A stretch of DNA of 36,537 nt from Clostridiales bacterium (GTDB lineage Bacteria > Bacillota > Clostridia > Christensenellales > DTU072). Position numbers and translations under genes: made by a program. Shown piece after piece: positions 7,872-16,486 of this stretch (within the stretch, counting starts at the first letter, position 1; every line of letters begins with the position of its first letter). The DNA lies in the NCBI GenBank assembly GCA_012520515.1, contig JAAYOD010000053.1:1-36537 (forward strand), given 5' to 3'. Below the pieces are notes generated by a model. That model made no database searches and had not been told where the DNA came from. It saw only the letters and a program-made list of their open reading frames with translations.

Positions 7872-10127
7872 CTACTTTTTTAAGTTAAACAAATCACCTA
7901 AGGTTACGGTAGAATTGAAAGAAGTGTATTGCTTGGGATCATCATCTTCTGCTCTTTCCTTTTTAGCCTTTCTTGTTTTGGTAGGTTTCTCTAACTGTCC
8001 TTCCAATTTCTTATAAGCTGCCGTTTTGGTAGACCTTTCACCATCTTGAGTTTGCTCTTCACTTGTGGTGCTTTCTTCAACAGGTATCAGTTCTTTTATA
8101 CTTAGCGTAATCTTTTCATTGTCATAGCTCATTACTTTAACTTCAACTTCGTCGCCTTCTTTTAAAGCTTCAGGAGCTGACTGTATCCAACCGTGTTGTA
8201 TTTGGCTGACATGCACAAGTCCATCGATACCCGGCTCTAACTCTACAAACGCTCCAAATGGAACTACTCTTGCCACCTTGCCTGTAACCACAGAGCCGAC
8301 GGGATATTTTTCTTGAGCAATTTCATAAGGTTTTTTCTGTAATTGTTTATAACCTAAAGAGATTTTGTTATTTTCTCTATCAGCTGACAATACTACAAAA
8401 TCATATGACTTGTTGATTTCAAGTACTTCTGATGGATCATTAACTCTTTTCTTGGACCAAGATAAGTCGCTGTTGTGAACAAGCGCGTCCATATGCTTTT
8501 TAAGGTTAACAAAAGCTCCAAATTCTGCAAAGCGTTTTACCTTGCCGTTAACTACTGTGCCTTCGTAAATGTTTGACCAGAATTCTTCATCTTTTGCTGC
8601 TCTTTCTTCTTCCAAAATAACTCTTTGACTAGCAACAATACGCTTTGGATTTTGTTTTTTGGGATTGCCGTTTTCGTCTAATTCTTCTCTTGGAGGAAGC
8701 ATTCTTAGGCGTAATTCTTTATTTGTATAGTCTTCTAGGTTTTTAACATATCCCATGCGGATTTGAGATGCTGGTACAAATATGGTATAAGTGCCAATTC
8801 TGCCAAGTAGTCCGCCATTTATTGCTTGAGTGCATTTTAGGGTAAAGTCTTCACCTGCAAGTATCTTCTTTACGCGTTCGTCGGCAAGCTTGATTTCGTC
8901 ATATTTCTTTTTGGAAAGACAAATAGCTTTAACTTGAGATGATTTTGGAATAATAACTGCATCTAAAATGTCGCCTGGTTTATAATTTTCAGCTTCGTAA
9001 CTTCCGTCTAATTCAGCTTCTTCTTTGGGAATAAATCCAAAATCGTTTTTGCCTGTTGATTCAATGATGGCAACATTAATGCCTGTAGCGTCTGCGCTGG
9101 TAACTTCAGCTTGAACTCTCATTCCTTCCCTAACGGGTTTTGGCGATGCATACTTAGGTTTTTTCATAAGTTCTGCCATCGACGGCTCTGCCTTTACAGT
9201 TGTCTCTGCGGGCGCTTGCGTTTCTTCTTGTGGTGCTTCTTGCACTGGTTGTGTTGTGACTTCTTCCGTTTTGGGAGTGTCAGCTTTGTTCATTTCACTC
9301 ATCCTGTTAAAAACCTCCATTGTCAACTCCTTAGGAGTTGATGCGCTAGATAGGATTCCTAGCTTTGCTATTTTTTTATTTATATGAATTGAATCAAGTT
9401 CAATTGCATTTTGAATAAGTCGGACATCTTTGCAATATTGCGAGGCAAGGTTGAAAAGTTTTGTGCAATTTGAGCTGTTTTTATCTCCTATTACCAAAAC
9501 GGTATCTGCTTGTTTTGCAATGGTTATGCTTTGATTTTGTCTACACAAGGTAGTATAACAAATGCTATCAAAAAATTCAACTCTTTTTTGCAGATTATTT
9601 GCCATATTGGCAATATTTTGCTTAATTTGAATGTATAAAGAATTGGAAAATGTAGTCTGAACTACCACCAAAAAATTTTGCGCTTGCTCAAAATCAATTT
9701 CTTCAGCGCTTGTTACTACTTGGTAACATTTACACCAGCCCACAATACCAATAACTTCTTTATGCTTAGCATCGCCTATTATTATGACACAAGAGTTATG
9801 TTGCTTGCTAAATTCATACGCCTTTTGGTGTATTCTTTTTACAAAAGGGCAAACGGCATTTATAACATTTATGCCCTTGTTTTGCAAACTTTCAATATAC
9901 TCTTTAGATGCGCCATGCGCGCTTATTATAACAGTGTCGCCTTTTGTTAACTCTTTCCCTTTTTTGAGCGCAAAGATATTATGCTTTTCTAGATTGTCTA
10001 TTACTATTTTGTTATGGATAAGTCCGCTATTTGTGTAGGTAACGCCTTTTTTTGCTGTTTTAAGCGCAGTATCGATAGCCTTTTGCACTCCTACACAAAA
10101 GCCGTACTCTCCTAACATTATTTCCAT
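7872..10127 (-). CDS. ispH-rpsA: fusion: 4-hydroxy-3-methylbut-2-enyl diphosphate reductase (IspH) + ribosomal protein S1
   Basis: Residues 1-270 are IspH, the [4Fe-4S] enzyme making IPP and DMAPP in the last MEP-pathway step. Cluster cysteines are C11 (GEYGFCVG), C93 (NAVCPFV) and C190 (FDSICYTT), with substrate-site histidines at H38, H71 and H122 and the NSSNCTKL motif. A Pro/Glu/Thr-rich linker (280-330) leads to four S1 RNA-binding domains at about 335-406, 424-505, 518-594 and 608-680; the last two are most canonical (FAEFGAFVNL, VVPFGAFVELEPGIDGLVHVS). A charged tail ends the 751-residue protein. This fusion is known in Clostridia. The start overlaps the cmk end by 10 bases. Internal ribosome binding sites at the junction may also yield free S1. 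Confidence 0.95.
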   Translation of the reverse strand: MEIMLGEYGFCVGVQKAIDTALKTAKKGVTYTNSGLIHNKIVIDNLEKHNIFALKKGKELTKGDTVIISAHGASKEYIESLQNKGINVINAVCPFVKRIHQKAYEFSKQHNSCVIIIGDAKHKEVIGIVGWCKCYQVVTSAEEIDFEQAQNFLVVVQTTFSNSLYIQIKQNIANMANNLQKRVEFFDSICYTTLCRQNQSITIAKQADTVLVIGDKNSSNCTKLFNLASQYCKDVRLIQNAIELDSIHINKKIAKLGILSSASTPKELTMEVFNRMSEMNKADTPKTEEVTTQPVQEAPQEETQAPAETTVKAEPSMAELMKKPKYASPKPVREGMRVQAEVTSADATGINVAIIESTGKNDFGFIPKEEAELDGSYEAENYKPGDILDAVIIPKSSQVKAICLSKKKYDEIKLADERVKKILAGEDFTLKCTQAINGGLLGRIGTYTIFVPASQIRMGYVKNLEDYTNKELRLRMLPPREELDENGNPKKQNPKRIVASQRVILEEERAAKDEEFWSNIYEGTVVNGKVKRFAEFGAFVNLKKHMDALVHNSDLSWSKKRVNDPSEVLEINKSYDFVVLSADRENNKISLGYKQLQKKPYEIAQEKYPVGSVVTGKVARVVPFGAFVELEPGIDGLVHVSQIQHGWIQSAPEALKEGDEVEVKVMSYDNEKITLSIKELIPVEESTTSEEQTQDGERSTKTAAYKKLEGQLEKPTKTRKAKKERAEDDDPKQYTSFNSTVTLGDLFNLKK
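9300..9332 (-). promoter_or_regulatory. internal ribosome binding sites and start codons at the IspH-S1 junction
   Basis: Reading leftward, AAGGAG (9332-9327) stands 6 bases before an in-frame ATG (9320-9318, codon 270). GGAGG (9318-9314) then stands 11 bases before another in-frame ATG (9302-9300, codon 276, MSEMNK). Both lie exactly where the IspH fold ends and the S1 part begins, so a separate S1 protein of about 475-480 residues could be made from the same message. Internal initiation is inference. Confidence 0.5.
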
Positions 10128-10774
10128 AGATATTCCATTACCTTATTAAAAGTTTGTTCTATATTTAGATTTGTGGTATCGATTACTATTGCGTCCTTAG
10201 CAACAACTAACGGCGCAAAAGACCTAGTGCTGTCTTGCTTGTCTCTTTTTATAATGTCATCATAGACTTCGTCATAAGTTATGTCTTGTTTTTTTTCTTT
10301 TAGTTCAGCAAATCGTCTTTTTGCGCGCTCTTCAGCTGACGCTGTCAAAAAAAACTTATATGGCGCTTTGGGTAAAACATAACTTCCTATGTCTCTGCCG
10401 TCCAAAACACAAGCGCTTGTTTTTGCTATTTCTCTTTGCATTTCTACTAGCTTTAGTCTAACGCTTGGTATCTTGGATATCGTTGAAGCTGCCATACTAA
10501 TTTTGTTTTCCCTTATAAACGGTGTAACATCTTTACCGTTGATTATGACATATTGTTCGCCGTTATCATAGCGTATTTCCATATTGATATCATCAAGTAC
10601 TTTTTTCACTGCCTTTTCGTCGGCAGGGTCGATATTGTTTTGCAATGCATAATAGCCCATTCCCCTATACATTGCGCCAGTATCAAGATAAATAATGCCA
10701 AGCTCTTTAGCTATCAGTTTTGCAAGTGTGCTTTTGCCGCTGCCGCTTGGTCCGTCAATAGCAATAGTTTTCAT
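10118..10774 (-). CDS. cmk: cytidylate kinase
   Basis: Transfers phosphate from ATP to CMP or dCMP. The P-loop GPSGSGKST is at residues 8-16, followed by the NMP-binding motif YLDTGAMYRGMGYYAL and the conserved VLDGRDIGSYVLP. FFLTASAEERAKRR and RDKQDSTRSFAPL form the lid and nucleotide-contact region. Length is 218 residues, the usual size. An AAGGAG lies about 11 bases before the ATG. Cmk next to ispH-rpsA is a classic Firmicute order, as cmk and rpsA are adjacent in many bacteria. It overlaps the next gene by 10 bases and sits 22 bases after the flavoprotein gene. Confidence 0.96.
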   Translation of the reverse strand: MKTIAIDGPSGSGKSTLAKLIAKELGIIYLDTGAMYRGMGYYALQNNIDPADEKAVKKVLDDINMEIRYDNGEQYVIINGKDVTPFIRENKISMAASTISKIPSVRLKLVEMQREIAKTSACVLDGRDIGSYVLPKAPYKFFLTASAEERAKRRFAELKEKKQDITYDEVYDDIIKRDKQDSTRSFAPLVVAKDAIVIDTTNLNIEQTFNKVMEYLWK

Positions 10775-10796
10775 TTTGTATTGTTCTCCTTAAGTA

Positions 10797-12053
10797 TTAT
10801 TCATTATTTGAACCGGCTAGGTATGCTGTTGAAAAGGCAATCTGCAAGTTAAACCCGCCAGTTAGTGCGTCCACATCAATTATTTCGCCTGCAAAGTATA
10901 AATTGCTTATAACTTTGCTTTGCATATTTTTAGGGTTGATTTCTTTGGTGCTTATGCCGCCTGCCGTTATTATTGCCCTATCTATACTATCCAAGCTATC
11001 AATGGTAAATGTAAGGTTTTTAAGTAAATTTACTAAGCTTGTTCTTTCTTTCTTGGATATTATATTGACAGGCTTTGTAGGCTCAATACCGCTTAATTGT
11101 ATTATAAAGGGAATTAAACTAGTTGGCAATAGCGCATCTAAACTGTTTTTAAATTGTTTATTGGAGCTTAGGTTAAAATCTCTTAATACTCTGGCGTCTA
11201 GTGTGGCAAAATCTAAAGCTGGTTTTAAGTCTATCTTTAGTAAAAGATTATTTAAGTTCATACGATTAATGTAGCTAGAAAGCGTCAAAATAATTGGTCC
11301 TGAAACGCCTGATAGGGTAAAGAGCATTTCTCCAAACTCAGAGAATAAAACTTTGCCATTGTCTTTGTTTATTATAGACGCTTCAACATTTTTAAGGGAC
11401 AAGCCTTGCAATTTCGCTAAGGTATCTAGCCTATGCCGCCCGCCGTTTACACTAAAACAATGTTGCGTGACCAAAGCCGTTAAGGCGGGCCTTAATGGAA
11501 CTATGGTATGACCTAATTTTTTTGCTAAAGTATATCCGTCGCCTGTACTGCCAGTTAGCGGATAGCTTTTGCCTCCAGTAGCTAAGATAACTTTGTCGCA
11601 TTGGTAGCTAGCTTTATCAGTTATTACTTTGACAATTTTTCCATCTGTAATTTGAAAATCTAATACGCGTTCTGATAAATGAATTTCTACATTGTTTTGC
11701 TCCATTGCGTATTGCAAGGTTTTTATAACATCGCTAGATTTATCAGAAAAAGGGAAAACACGATTTCCCCTTTCTTCTTTTAATGCTAGTTTGTAAGTAG
11801 TGAAAAATTCCATTACTTTAGCGGAATTAAAGCTTTGGATTGCGGAGTAAAGAAATTTTGGATTGGACACAACATTATTAAAAAATTGGTTATCAGGACA
11901 GTTATTTGTAAGATTACACCGTCCTTTACCCGTTATATATAGTTTTTTTCCCAATCTATCATTCTTTTCCAGCAACAGCGTTTGACTATGTTTACTTGCA
12001 AATACGCTGGCAAGCATACCGCTTGCTCCGCCGCCTATTACCACAGTCTTCAT
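10797..12053 (-). CDS. HI0933/BaiN-type FAD-dependent oxidoreductase
   Basis: A 418-residue flavoprotein of the HI0933 family. The N-terminal FAD motif is VVIGGGASGMLAS, followed by family hallmarks GKKLYITGKGRCNLTNN, a mid-protein VILATGGKSYPLTGSTGDGY and the C-terminal FAGEIIDVDALTGGFNLQIA. Members are commonly called aminoacetone oxidase-like or BaiN-like; the physiological substrate is generally unknown and I do not assign one. The gene begins on the last base of the oadA stop (TAATG) and is followed by cmk, an arrangement seen in other Clostridia. Expression is probably from the oad promoter. Confidence 0.88.
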   Translation of the reverse strand: MKTVVIGGGASGMLASVFASKHSQTLLLEKNDRLGKKLYITGKGRCNLTNNCPDNQFFNNVVSNPKFLYSAIQSFNSAKVMEFFTTYKLALKEERGNRVFPFSDKSSDVIKTLQYAMEQNNVEIHLSERVLDFQITDGKIVKVITDKASYQCDKVILATGGKSYPLTGSTGDGYTLAKKLGHTIVPLRPALTALVTQHCFSVNGGRHRLDTLAKLQGLSLKNVEASIINKDNGKVLFSEFGEMLFTLSGVSGPIILTLSSYINRMNLNNLLLKIDLKPALDFATLDARVLRDFNLSSNKQFKNSLDALLPTSLIPFIIQLSGIEPTKPVNIISKKERTSLVNLLKNLTFTIDSLDSIDRAIITAGGISTKEINPKNMQSKVISNLYFAGEIIDVDALTGGFNLQIAFSTAYLAGSNNE

Positions 12054-13777
12054 TATTCTATCGTCGCTAAGGTATCTCCTGATTCTACGCTTGCGCCTTT
12101 AGAGGTAAGTATTGTTACTATACCATCTGCATCTGCGGCAATCTCGTTTTCTACTTTCATAGCTTCCAAAATAATAATAGGTTGTCCTACCTTAACTTTG
12201 TCGCCACTCTTTACCTTAAAGTCTAAAACCGTGCCAGGGATTGGCGCAATTAGCGGTTTGCCGCTGCCTGCTCTTGTTGGCTTTTGAGTGGGCTTAACTA
12301 CTTTAGCTTCAGGTTTTGTTTCTACCTTAACTTCTTGCACAACTTGCGGAGTTTGCGGTTTTACATAGTCTAAGTCTTCAACTTCTACTTCATATTTCTC
12401 TCCGTTAACAGTAATAGTAAATTTGCGCGCGTGCTGTTCTTGTCTCCACTTAAAGAATTTTTCGCTTACTTGAGGGAACATACAGTAGGAAAGAACATCT
12501 TCTTCCTTAGTGTAATACTTTTGCATCTCTTTTTTGTAGTTTTCATACTCTGGTTTTAATAAGTCGGCTGGTCTTACTGTTATTCTTTCTGCGTCGCCTA
12601 TGCACTTTTTAATAACTTCAGCATCAGGCTCTGCTGGCAGTTTGCCATATTCGCCTTTTAATAAACCTTTGGTTTCATTAGATACCATTTTGTACCTTTC
12701 GCCAGCAATTACATTTAGAACAGCTTGAGTGCCTACAATTTGACTAGTAGGTGTAACTAGCGGCGGATAACCTAAGTCCTTTCTAACTTTGGGAACTTCA
12801 GTTAGAACTTCATCTAGTTTGTCGCTTGCTCCTTGCTCTTTTAGTTGATTGATAAGATTGCTAAGCATTCCGCCTGGCACTTGATAGATAAGAGCATTTA
12901 TATCAGTTTTTAGTACCTTTTTGTTTAAGAAACCATCATTGGACAGTCTTTCTGAAACCTTATCAAAATATTTGGATATTTCATTAAGAAGTTTTAAGTC
13001 AAGTCCAGTGTCGTACTTTGTGCCTTGCAATGTGGCTACAATGGACTCTGTGGTAGGTTGGCTTGTACCATTTGCTAAACTGCTTATTGATGTGTCAATA
13101 ATATCTGCCCCTGCTTCTATTGCCTTTAGATAAACCATATCGCCAGTTCCAGCTGTGTTATGAGTATGGATATGCAATGGAAGATTTACTTCTGATTTTA
13201 TGGCTTTCACTAGCTCATAAGCATCATACGGAAGTAGTAAATTTGCCATATCCTTAATACAAATAATATCAGCTCCCATCTTTGCCAGCGTTTTGGATAG
13301 GTTGACAAAGTATTCAGTGTTATGAACGGGGCTTGTTGTGTAAGATATAGCAGCTTCGCATATACCTTTATATTTTTTTGTAGACTTTATAGCTTGTTCT
13401 AAATTGCGCACATCGTTAAGCGCATCAAAAATTCTTATAATATCAATACCGTTTTCAATAGCCTTTTTTACAAACATATCCACTACATCATCGGCATAGT
13501 GTTTGTAACCTAAAAGGTTTTGACCGCGCAGTAGCATTTGAAGCTTAGTGTCGGAAAAACCTTCTCTAAGTTTTCGTAATCTATCCCATGGGTCTTCATT
13601 AAGAAAACGCAAGCAGGTATCGTATGTCGCTCCGCCCCAGCATTCTACCGAATAAAATCCTACTTTATCCATTTTGTCTAAAATAGGTAGCATATCTTCC
13701 GTTCTCATGCGCGTCGCCGCTTGTGATTGGTGAGCATCTCTTAATATTGTATCTGTTATATTTATTTTATTAGCCAT
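12053..13777 (-). CDS. oadA: oxaloacetate decarboxylase alpha subunit / pyruvate carboxylase B-type, with biotin domain
   Basis: Carboxyltransferase subunit of a sodium-pumping decarboxylase: it moves CO2 from oxaloacetate to biotin. Residues about 5-300 are the TIM-barrel domain with DTILRDAHQSQAATR and the metal-site HIHTHNTAGTGD. Residues about 300-460 are the conserved PYC/OADA domain. A Pro/Lys/Val-rich hinge leads to a biotinyl domain with EAMKVENE, biotin-attachment K541. At 574 residues it is slightly shorter than OadA of enterobacteria (about 590). AAGGAG precedes the ATG. OadB and OadG directly upstream make the decarboxylase assignment much stronger than pyruvate carboxylase. No biotin carboxylase or biotin ligase is nearby. 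Confidence 0.93.
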   Translation of the reverse strand: MANKINITDTILRDAHQSQAATRMRTEDMLPILDKMDKVGFYSVECWGGATYDTCLRFLNEDPWDRLRKLREGFSDTKLQMLLRGQNLLGYKHYADDVVDMFVKKAIENGIDIIRIFDALNDVRNLEQAIKSTKKYKGICEAAISYTTSPVHNTEYFVNLSKTLAKMGADIICIKDMANLLLPYDAYELVKAIKSEVNLPLHIHTHNTAGTGDMVYLKAIEAGADIIDTSISSLANGTSQPTTESIVATLQGTKYDTGLDLKLLNEISKYFDKVSERLSNDGFLNKKVLKTDINALIYQVPGGMLSNLINQLKEQGASDKLDEVLTEVPKVRKDLGYPPLVTPTSQIVGTQAVLNVIAGERYKMVSNETKGLLKGEYGKLPAEPDAEVIKKCIGDAERITVRPADLLKPEYENYKKEMQKYYTKEEDVLSYCMFPQVSEKFFKWRQEQHARKFTITVNGEKYEVEVEDLDYVKPQTPQVVQEVKVETKPEAKVVKPTQKPTRAGSGKPLIAPIPGTVLDFKVKSGDKVKVGQPIIILEAMKVENEIAADADGIVTILTSKGASVESGDTLATIE

Positions 13778-13799
13778 GATATTTCACTCCTTATTGTAA

Positions 13800-15236
13800 T
13801 TAATTTCCAAACATAGACAGTAAGACGCCTGCGGCAACGGCAGAGCCGATAACGCCTGCTACATTGGGTCCCATTGCGTGCATTAGCAAATAGTTGTTGG
13901 GGTCTTCTTTGCGTCCCACATCTTGCGCAACTCTTGCCGCCATTGGAACAGCGCTAACTCCTGCTGCGCCAATAAGCGGATTAATTTTGCCACCTGAAAT
14001 TTTGTTCATAAGTTTGCCTAATAGCACTCCACTTGCTGTTCCAAAGCTAAATGCTAATATGCCAAGAGCTAAGATACTTAGCGTTGAAGTGGATAAAAAT
14101 ACTGGAGCAAATGCCTTAGAGCCAACTATTAGACCTAAGAATATTGTAACTATATTTAGAAGTTCATTTTGTGCCGCGTTAGAAAGCCTTGGCACAACGC
14201 CTGACTCTTTAATAAGGTTACCTAGCATAAGCATGCCGATAAGCGGTACAGCCGCTGGCAAAAACAAACCTGTAATAGCCGTAACTAGTATAGGAAATAT
14301 TATTTTTTCCCGTTTGCTTACTGGACGCAATTGTTCCATGCGGATAAGTCTTTCTTTTTTGGTTGTTAAAGCTTTCATAATTGGCGGTTGAATAACAGGA
14401 ACTAACGCCATGTATGAATATGCTGCTATGGCAATAGCGGGTAGCAAGTCCATATTGCCATCCATATACATTGTGCCAATGGTAGAATTGGCCATCTTTT
14501 GTGTAAGGTAGATAGCGGTAGGGCCATCTGCTCCCCCAATTATAGCAATAGCGCTTGCCGCTTGCTCATTAAATCCTAAAAACAGAGCACCAAAGAAAGT
14601 GATAAAAATACCCATTTGTGCGGCAGCCCCTAAAAATAGGCTTCTAGGATTGGCGATAAGCGGTCCAAAATCTGTCATAGCGCCTATGCCAAGGAAAATA
14701 ATTGGCGGGAAAATCACCCAGTCAACGCCTTTATAGATATAATAAAAAAGTCCTTTTTCTGCAACAATGCCCGTAGTCATAATGATTTCGCCTACGCTAT
14801 TTATTTGTTGAGTGTTTTGCACAGCTTCTTGTAGTAGACGCAAGCTTTGATTAAGCGTTTCGGGACTAGTGTTGTTGTATAAGACCCCAAAAGTGTCGCA
14901 AAGTTCTTGCAAAGTGCCAGAAGCTATTACTGTATTTGTGCCACTGTCTATAAATGTATACCCTGTAATACCATATAAAATATTATAAGCGCCTGGTATA
15001 TTTATTACAAACATGCCAAAGGCAATAGCAAGAAGCAAGTTAGGCTCAAATTTCTTAACTATGGCAAGGTAGACAAGAATGCAGGCAATAATTAGCATTA
15101 TAAATAAGCCCCAAATGCCAAGTTTGTAACCTTCCATTACAAAATTATCGGGCACTGGGCTAGCTACACCTGTAGCTTTCCACAGGTTTTTGAAAGCATT
15201 GCCTATGGAAGTTGCCGAAATCAATAACGAAGTCAT
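13800..15236 (-). CDS. oadB: sodium ion-translocating decarboxylase beta subunit
   Basis: Integral membrane subunit that decarboxylates carboxybiotin and drives Na+ out of the cell. At 478 residues it is longer than most OadB (about 375-435). The extra length is an N-terminal section and an insert around residues 85-160 (SGTNTVIASGTLQELCDTFG) that looks extracytoplasmic. Conserved core motifs are present: GAMTDFGPLIANP, AIIGGADGPTAIYL (the Asp of GADGP is a Na+-site residue in the family) and, near the end, LLMHAMGPNVAGVIGSAVAAG. Many membrane segments are visible. Its ATG abuts the oadG stop (TAAATG), with AAAGGAGGAGG just upstream, so the two are coupled. Confidence 0.93.
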   Translation of the reverse strand: MTSLLISATSIGNAFKNLWKATGVASPVPDNFVMEGYKLGIWGLFIMLIIACILVYLAIVKKFEPNLLLAIAFGMFVINIPGAYNILYGITGYTFIDSGTNTVIASGTLQELCDTFGVLYNNTSPETLNQSLRLLQEAVQNTQQINSVGEIIMTTGIVAEKGLFYYIYKGVDWVIFPPIIFLGIGAMTDFGPLIANPRSLFLGAAAQMGIFITFFGALFLGFNEQAASAIAIIGGADGPTAIYLTQKMANSTIGTMYMDGNMDLLPAIAIAAYSYMALVPVIQPPIMKALTTKKERLIRMEQLRPVSKREKIIFPILVTAITGLFLPAAVPLIGMLMLGNLIKESGVVPRLSNAAQNELLNIVTIFLGLIVGSKAFAPVFLSTSTLSILALGILAFSFGTASGVLLGKLMNKISGGKINPLIGAAGVSAVPMAARVAQDVGRKEDPNNYLLMHAMGPNVAGVIGSAVAAGVLLSMFGN

Positions 15237-15581
15237 TTACGCCTCCTCCTTTGAAATTTTCTTAATGGAACGAATGGTGTATCGCTGGTGCAGAGTGGCG
15301 TCGCTGTTTGTCATAAATACTTCAACTGCGGCATGAATTGCTTCAAGTGTTTGCTTGTCAATTTCCTGCTCTTTTGCCACTTTATTCGTATCAAGAGTTG
15401 TTATGTCTTGAGTTTTCTCTTTTTTGCGCATAATTTTCTTGGTATCTACTTTATTAAAATAATTCATTAGAATAACAAAGACAACCAAAATGGCTAGTAC
15501 AACAAAAGTTGTTATAATTCCAATTAGGAATGTGATGCTGCCTGTGGAAAACTTTTGCGCTACGCTTAAAGCAAGTAACAT
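15237..15581 (-). CDS. oadG: sodium ion-translocating decarboxylase gamma subunit
   Basis: A small membrane anchor of 114 residues: one membrane segment at about 18-42 (FLIGIITTFVVLAILVVFVI) followed by a charged cytosolic tail. This matches OadG, which holds the alpha and beta subunits together; the sequence itself is poorly conserved, so the call rests on size, topology and position directly before oadB. The tail includes a PycB-like HAAVEVFM helix and a basic end. An AGGAGAG ribosome binding site lies 6-7 bases before the ATG. It is the first gene of the six-gene operon. Confidence 0.82.
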   Translation of the reverse strand: MLLALSVAQKFSTGSITFLIGIITTFVVLAILVVFVILMNYFNKVDTKKIMRKKEKTQDITTLDTNKVAKEQEIDKQTLEAIHAAVEVFMTNSDATLHQRYTIRSIKKISKEEA

Positions 15582-15604
15582 ATAATCTCTCCTATAAAAA
15601 ATCT

Positions 15605-15640
15605 TAAAAAATACGGATGGTTATCAAAAATCATCCGCAT
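15605..15640 (-). terminator. intrinsic terminator of the rluB transcription unit
   Basis: Reading leftward, ATGCGGATG (15640-15632) pairs with CATCCGTAT (15619-15611), nine pairs with one G-T, and runs into TTTTTT at about 15611-15606. It lies 70 bases after the rluB stop. Its 5' arm overlaps the start region of the oad promoter. Confidence 0.75.
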
Positions 15641-15667
15641 TATATTATATATGTAAAAAATTGTAAA
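15639..15667 (-). promoter_or_regulatory. sigma-A promoter of the oadGBA operon
   Basis: Reading leftward, TTTACA (15667-15662) and TATAAT (15644-15639) are 17 bases apart. Transcription should begin near 15632, at the end of the 5' arm of the terminator hairpin, so oad transcripts would lack that arm and escape the terminator that stops readthrough from rluB. Confidence 0.7.
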
Positions 15668-15709
15668 TGCAATGGTTATTACATAAATATATTAGTTATA
15701 TCTATATAC

Positions 15710-16420
15710 TTAATATTTTTGCAGCATAGCTACTTCTTTTGGGGTAAGATATCGATATGCCCCCCTAGAGAGTCCGCCCAATCTCAAATCCCCTATCATT
15801 GTTCTCTTTAAGAAAATAACTTGTTTTCCAATGGATTCAAACATACGGTGAATTTGTCTATTCTTGCCCTCTAATATGGTTATTTCAAGTCTGGTAATAT
15901 TGTTTTCAAATTTCAAAACTTTAATACGGCTTTTATTAAGCTTAACTCCGTCTAAGATTATGCCGTCCCGCAAAGTATCTAAATCTTCTTTTTCAATGCC
16001 GCCTTCTACATTGGCAATATAGGTTTTGGGAACTTCGCTAGATGGTTGAGTCAGCTTATTGGCAAAATCGCCGTCATTTGTTATTAATATTAAGCCTTCT
16101 GTATCATAGTCTAGTCTACCCACAGGAAAAACCTTTTCCTTTTCAAAGTCTTGCAAATAGTCCATTATGGTTTTTCTGCCCTTATCGTCTTTGACGGTAC
16201 TTATACAACCTTTTGGTTTGTTTAGCATAACATAAATCTTGCGTGTGACTAGCATAATTTTTTTGCCGTTTACCATCACTGTATCGTTATATTCATTAAT
16301 GACGGTGGCAAGATTGGTTACTAGCTTTCCATTTACTTTGACTTTCCCTGATGTTATAAGCTCTTCAGCGGCTCTTCTTGAACAAAGACCGCTTTTAGCA
16401 ATATATTTATTGATTCGCAA
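15710..16420 (-). CDS. rluB: RsuA/RluB family rRNA pseudouridine synthase
   Basis: Isomerises a specific uridine of rRNA to pseudouridine. An S4 RNA-binding domain spans residues 1-48 (INKYIAKSGLCSRRAAEELI). The catalytic domain has LNKPKGCIST and the active-site motif GRLDYDTEGLIL with catalytic D104, and ends with EGKNRQIHRMFESIG. Length is 236 residues, typical of Firmicute RluB. RluB (23S) is more likely than RsuA (16S) because in Bacillus the rluB gene also lies in the scpA-scpB-dacB neighbourhood; the exact target uridine cannot be read from sequence. It is the last gene of its unit. Confidence 0.9.
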   Translation of the reverse strand: MRINKYIAKSGLCSRRAAEELITSGKVKVNGKLVTNLATVINEYNDTVMVNGKKIMLVTRKIYVMLNKPKGCISTVKDDKGRKTIMDYLQDFEKEKVFPVGRLDYDTEGLILITNDGDFANKLTQPSSEVPKTYIANVEGGIEKEDLDTLRDGIILDGVKLNKSRIKVLKFENNITRLEITILEGKNRQIHRMFESIGKQVIFLKRTMIGDLRLGGLSRGAYRYLTPKEVAMLQKY

Positions 16421-16486
16421 AATTGAATACCCCTTTGAATTGTTAACTAATTTTAGCTTTTTTTATAGCTAAATGCAAGCTATTTA

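Noticed and set aside
12053..13777. Pyruvate carboxylase as the product
   Set aside because: The biotin carboxylase domain is missing, and oadB and oadG lie directly upstream, so the sodium-pumping decarboxylase alpha subunit fits better.
16440..16462. TTTAGCT/AGCTAAA hairpin between dacB and rluB as a terminator
   Set aside because: The stem is short and AT-rich with no U-tract after it in the leftward direction; dacB and rluB are probably co-transcribed.
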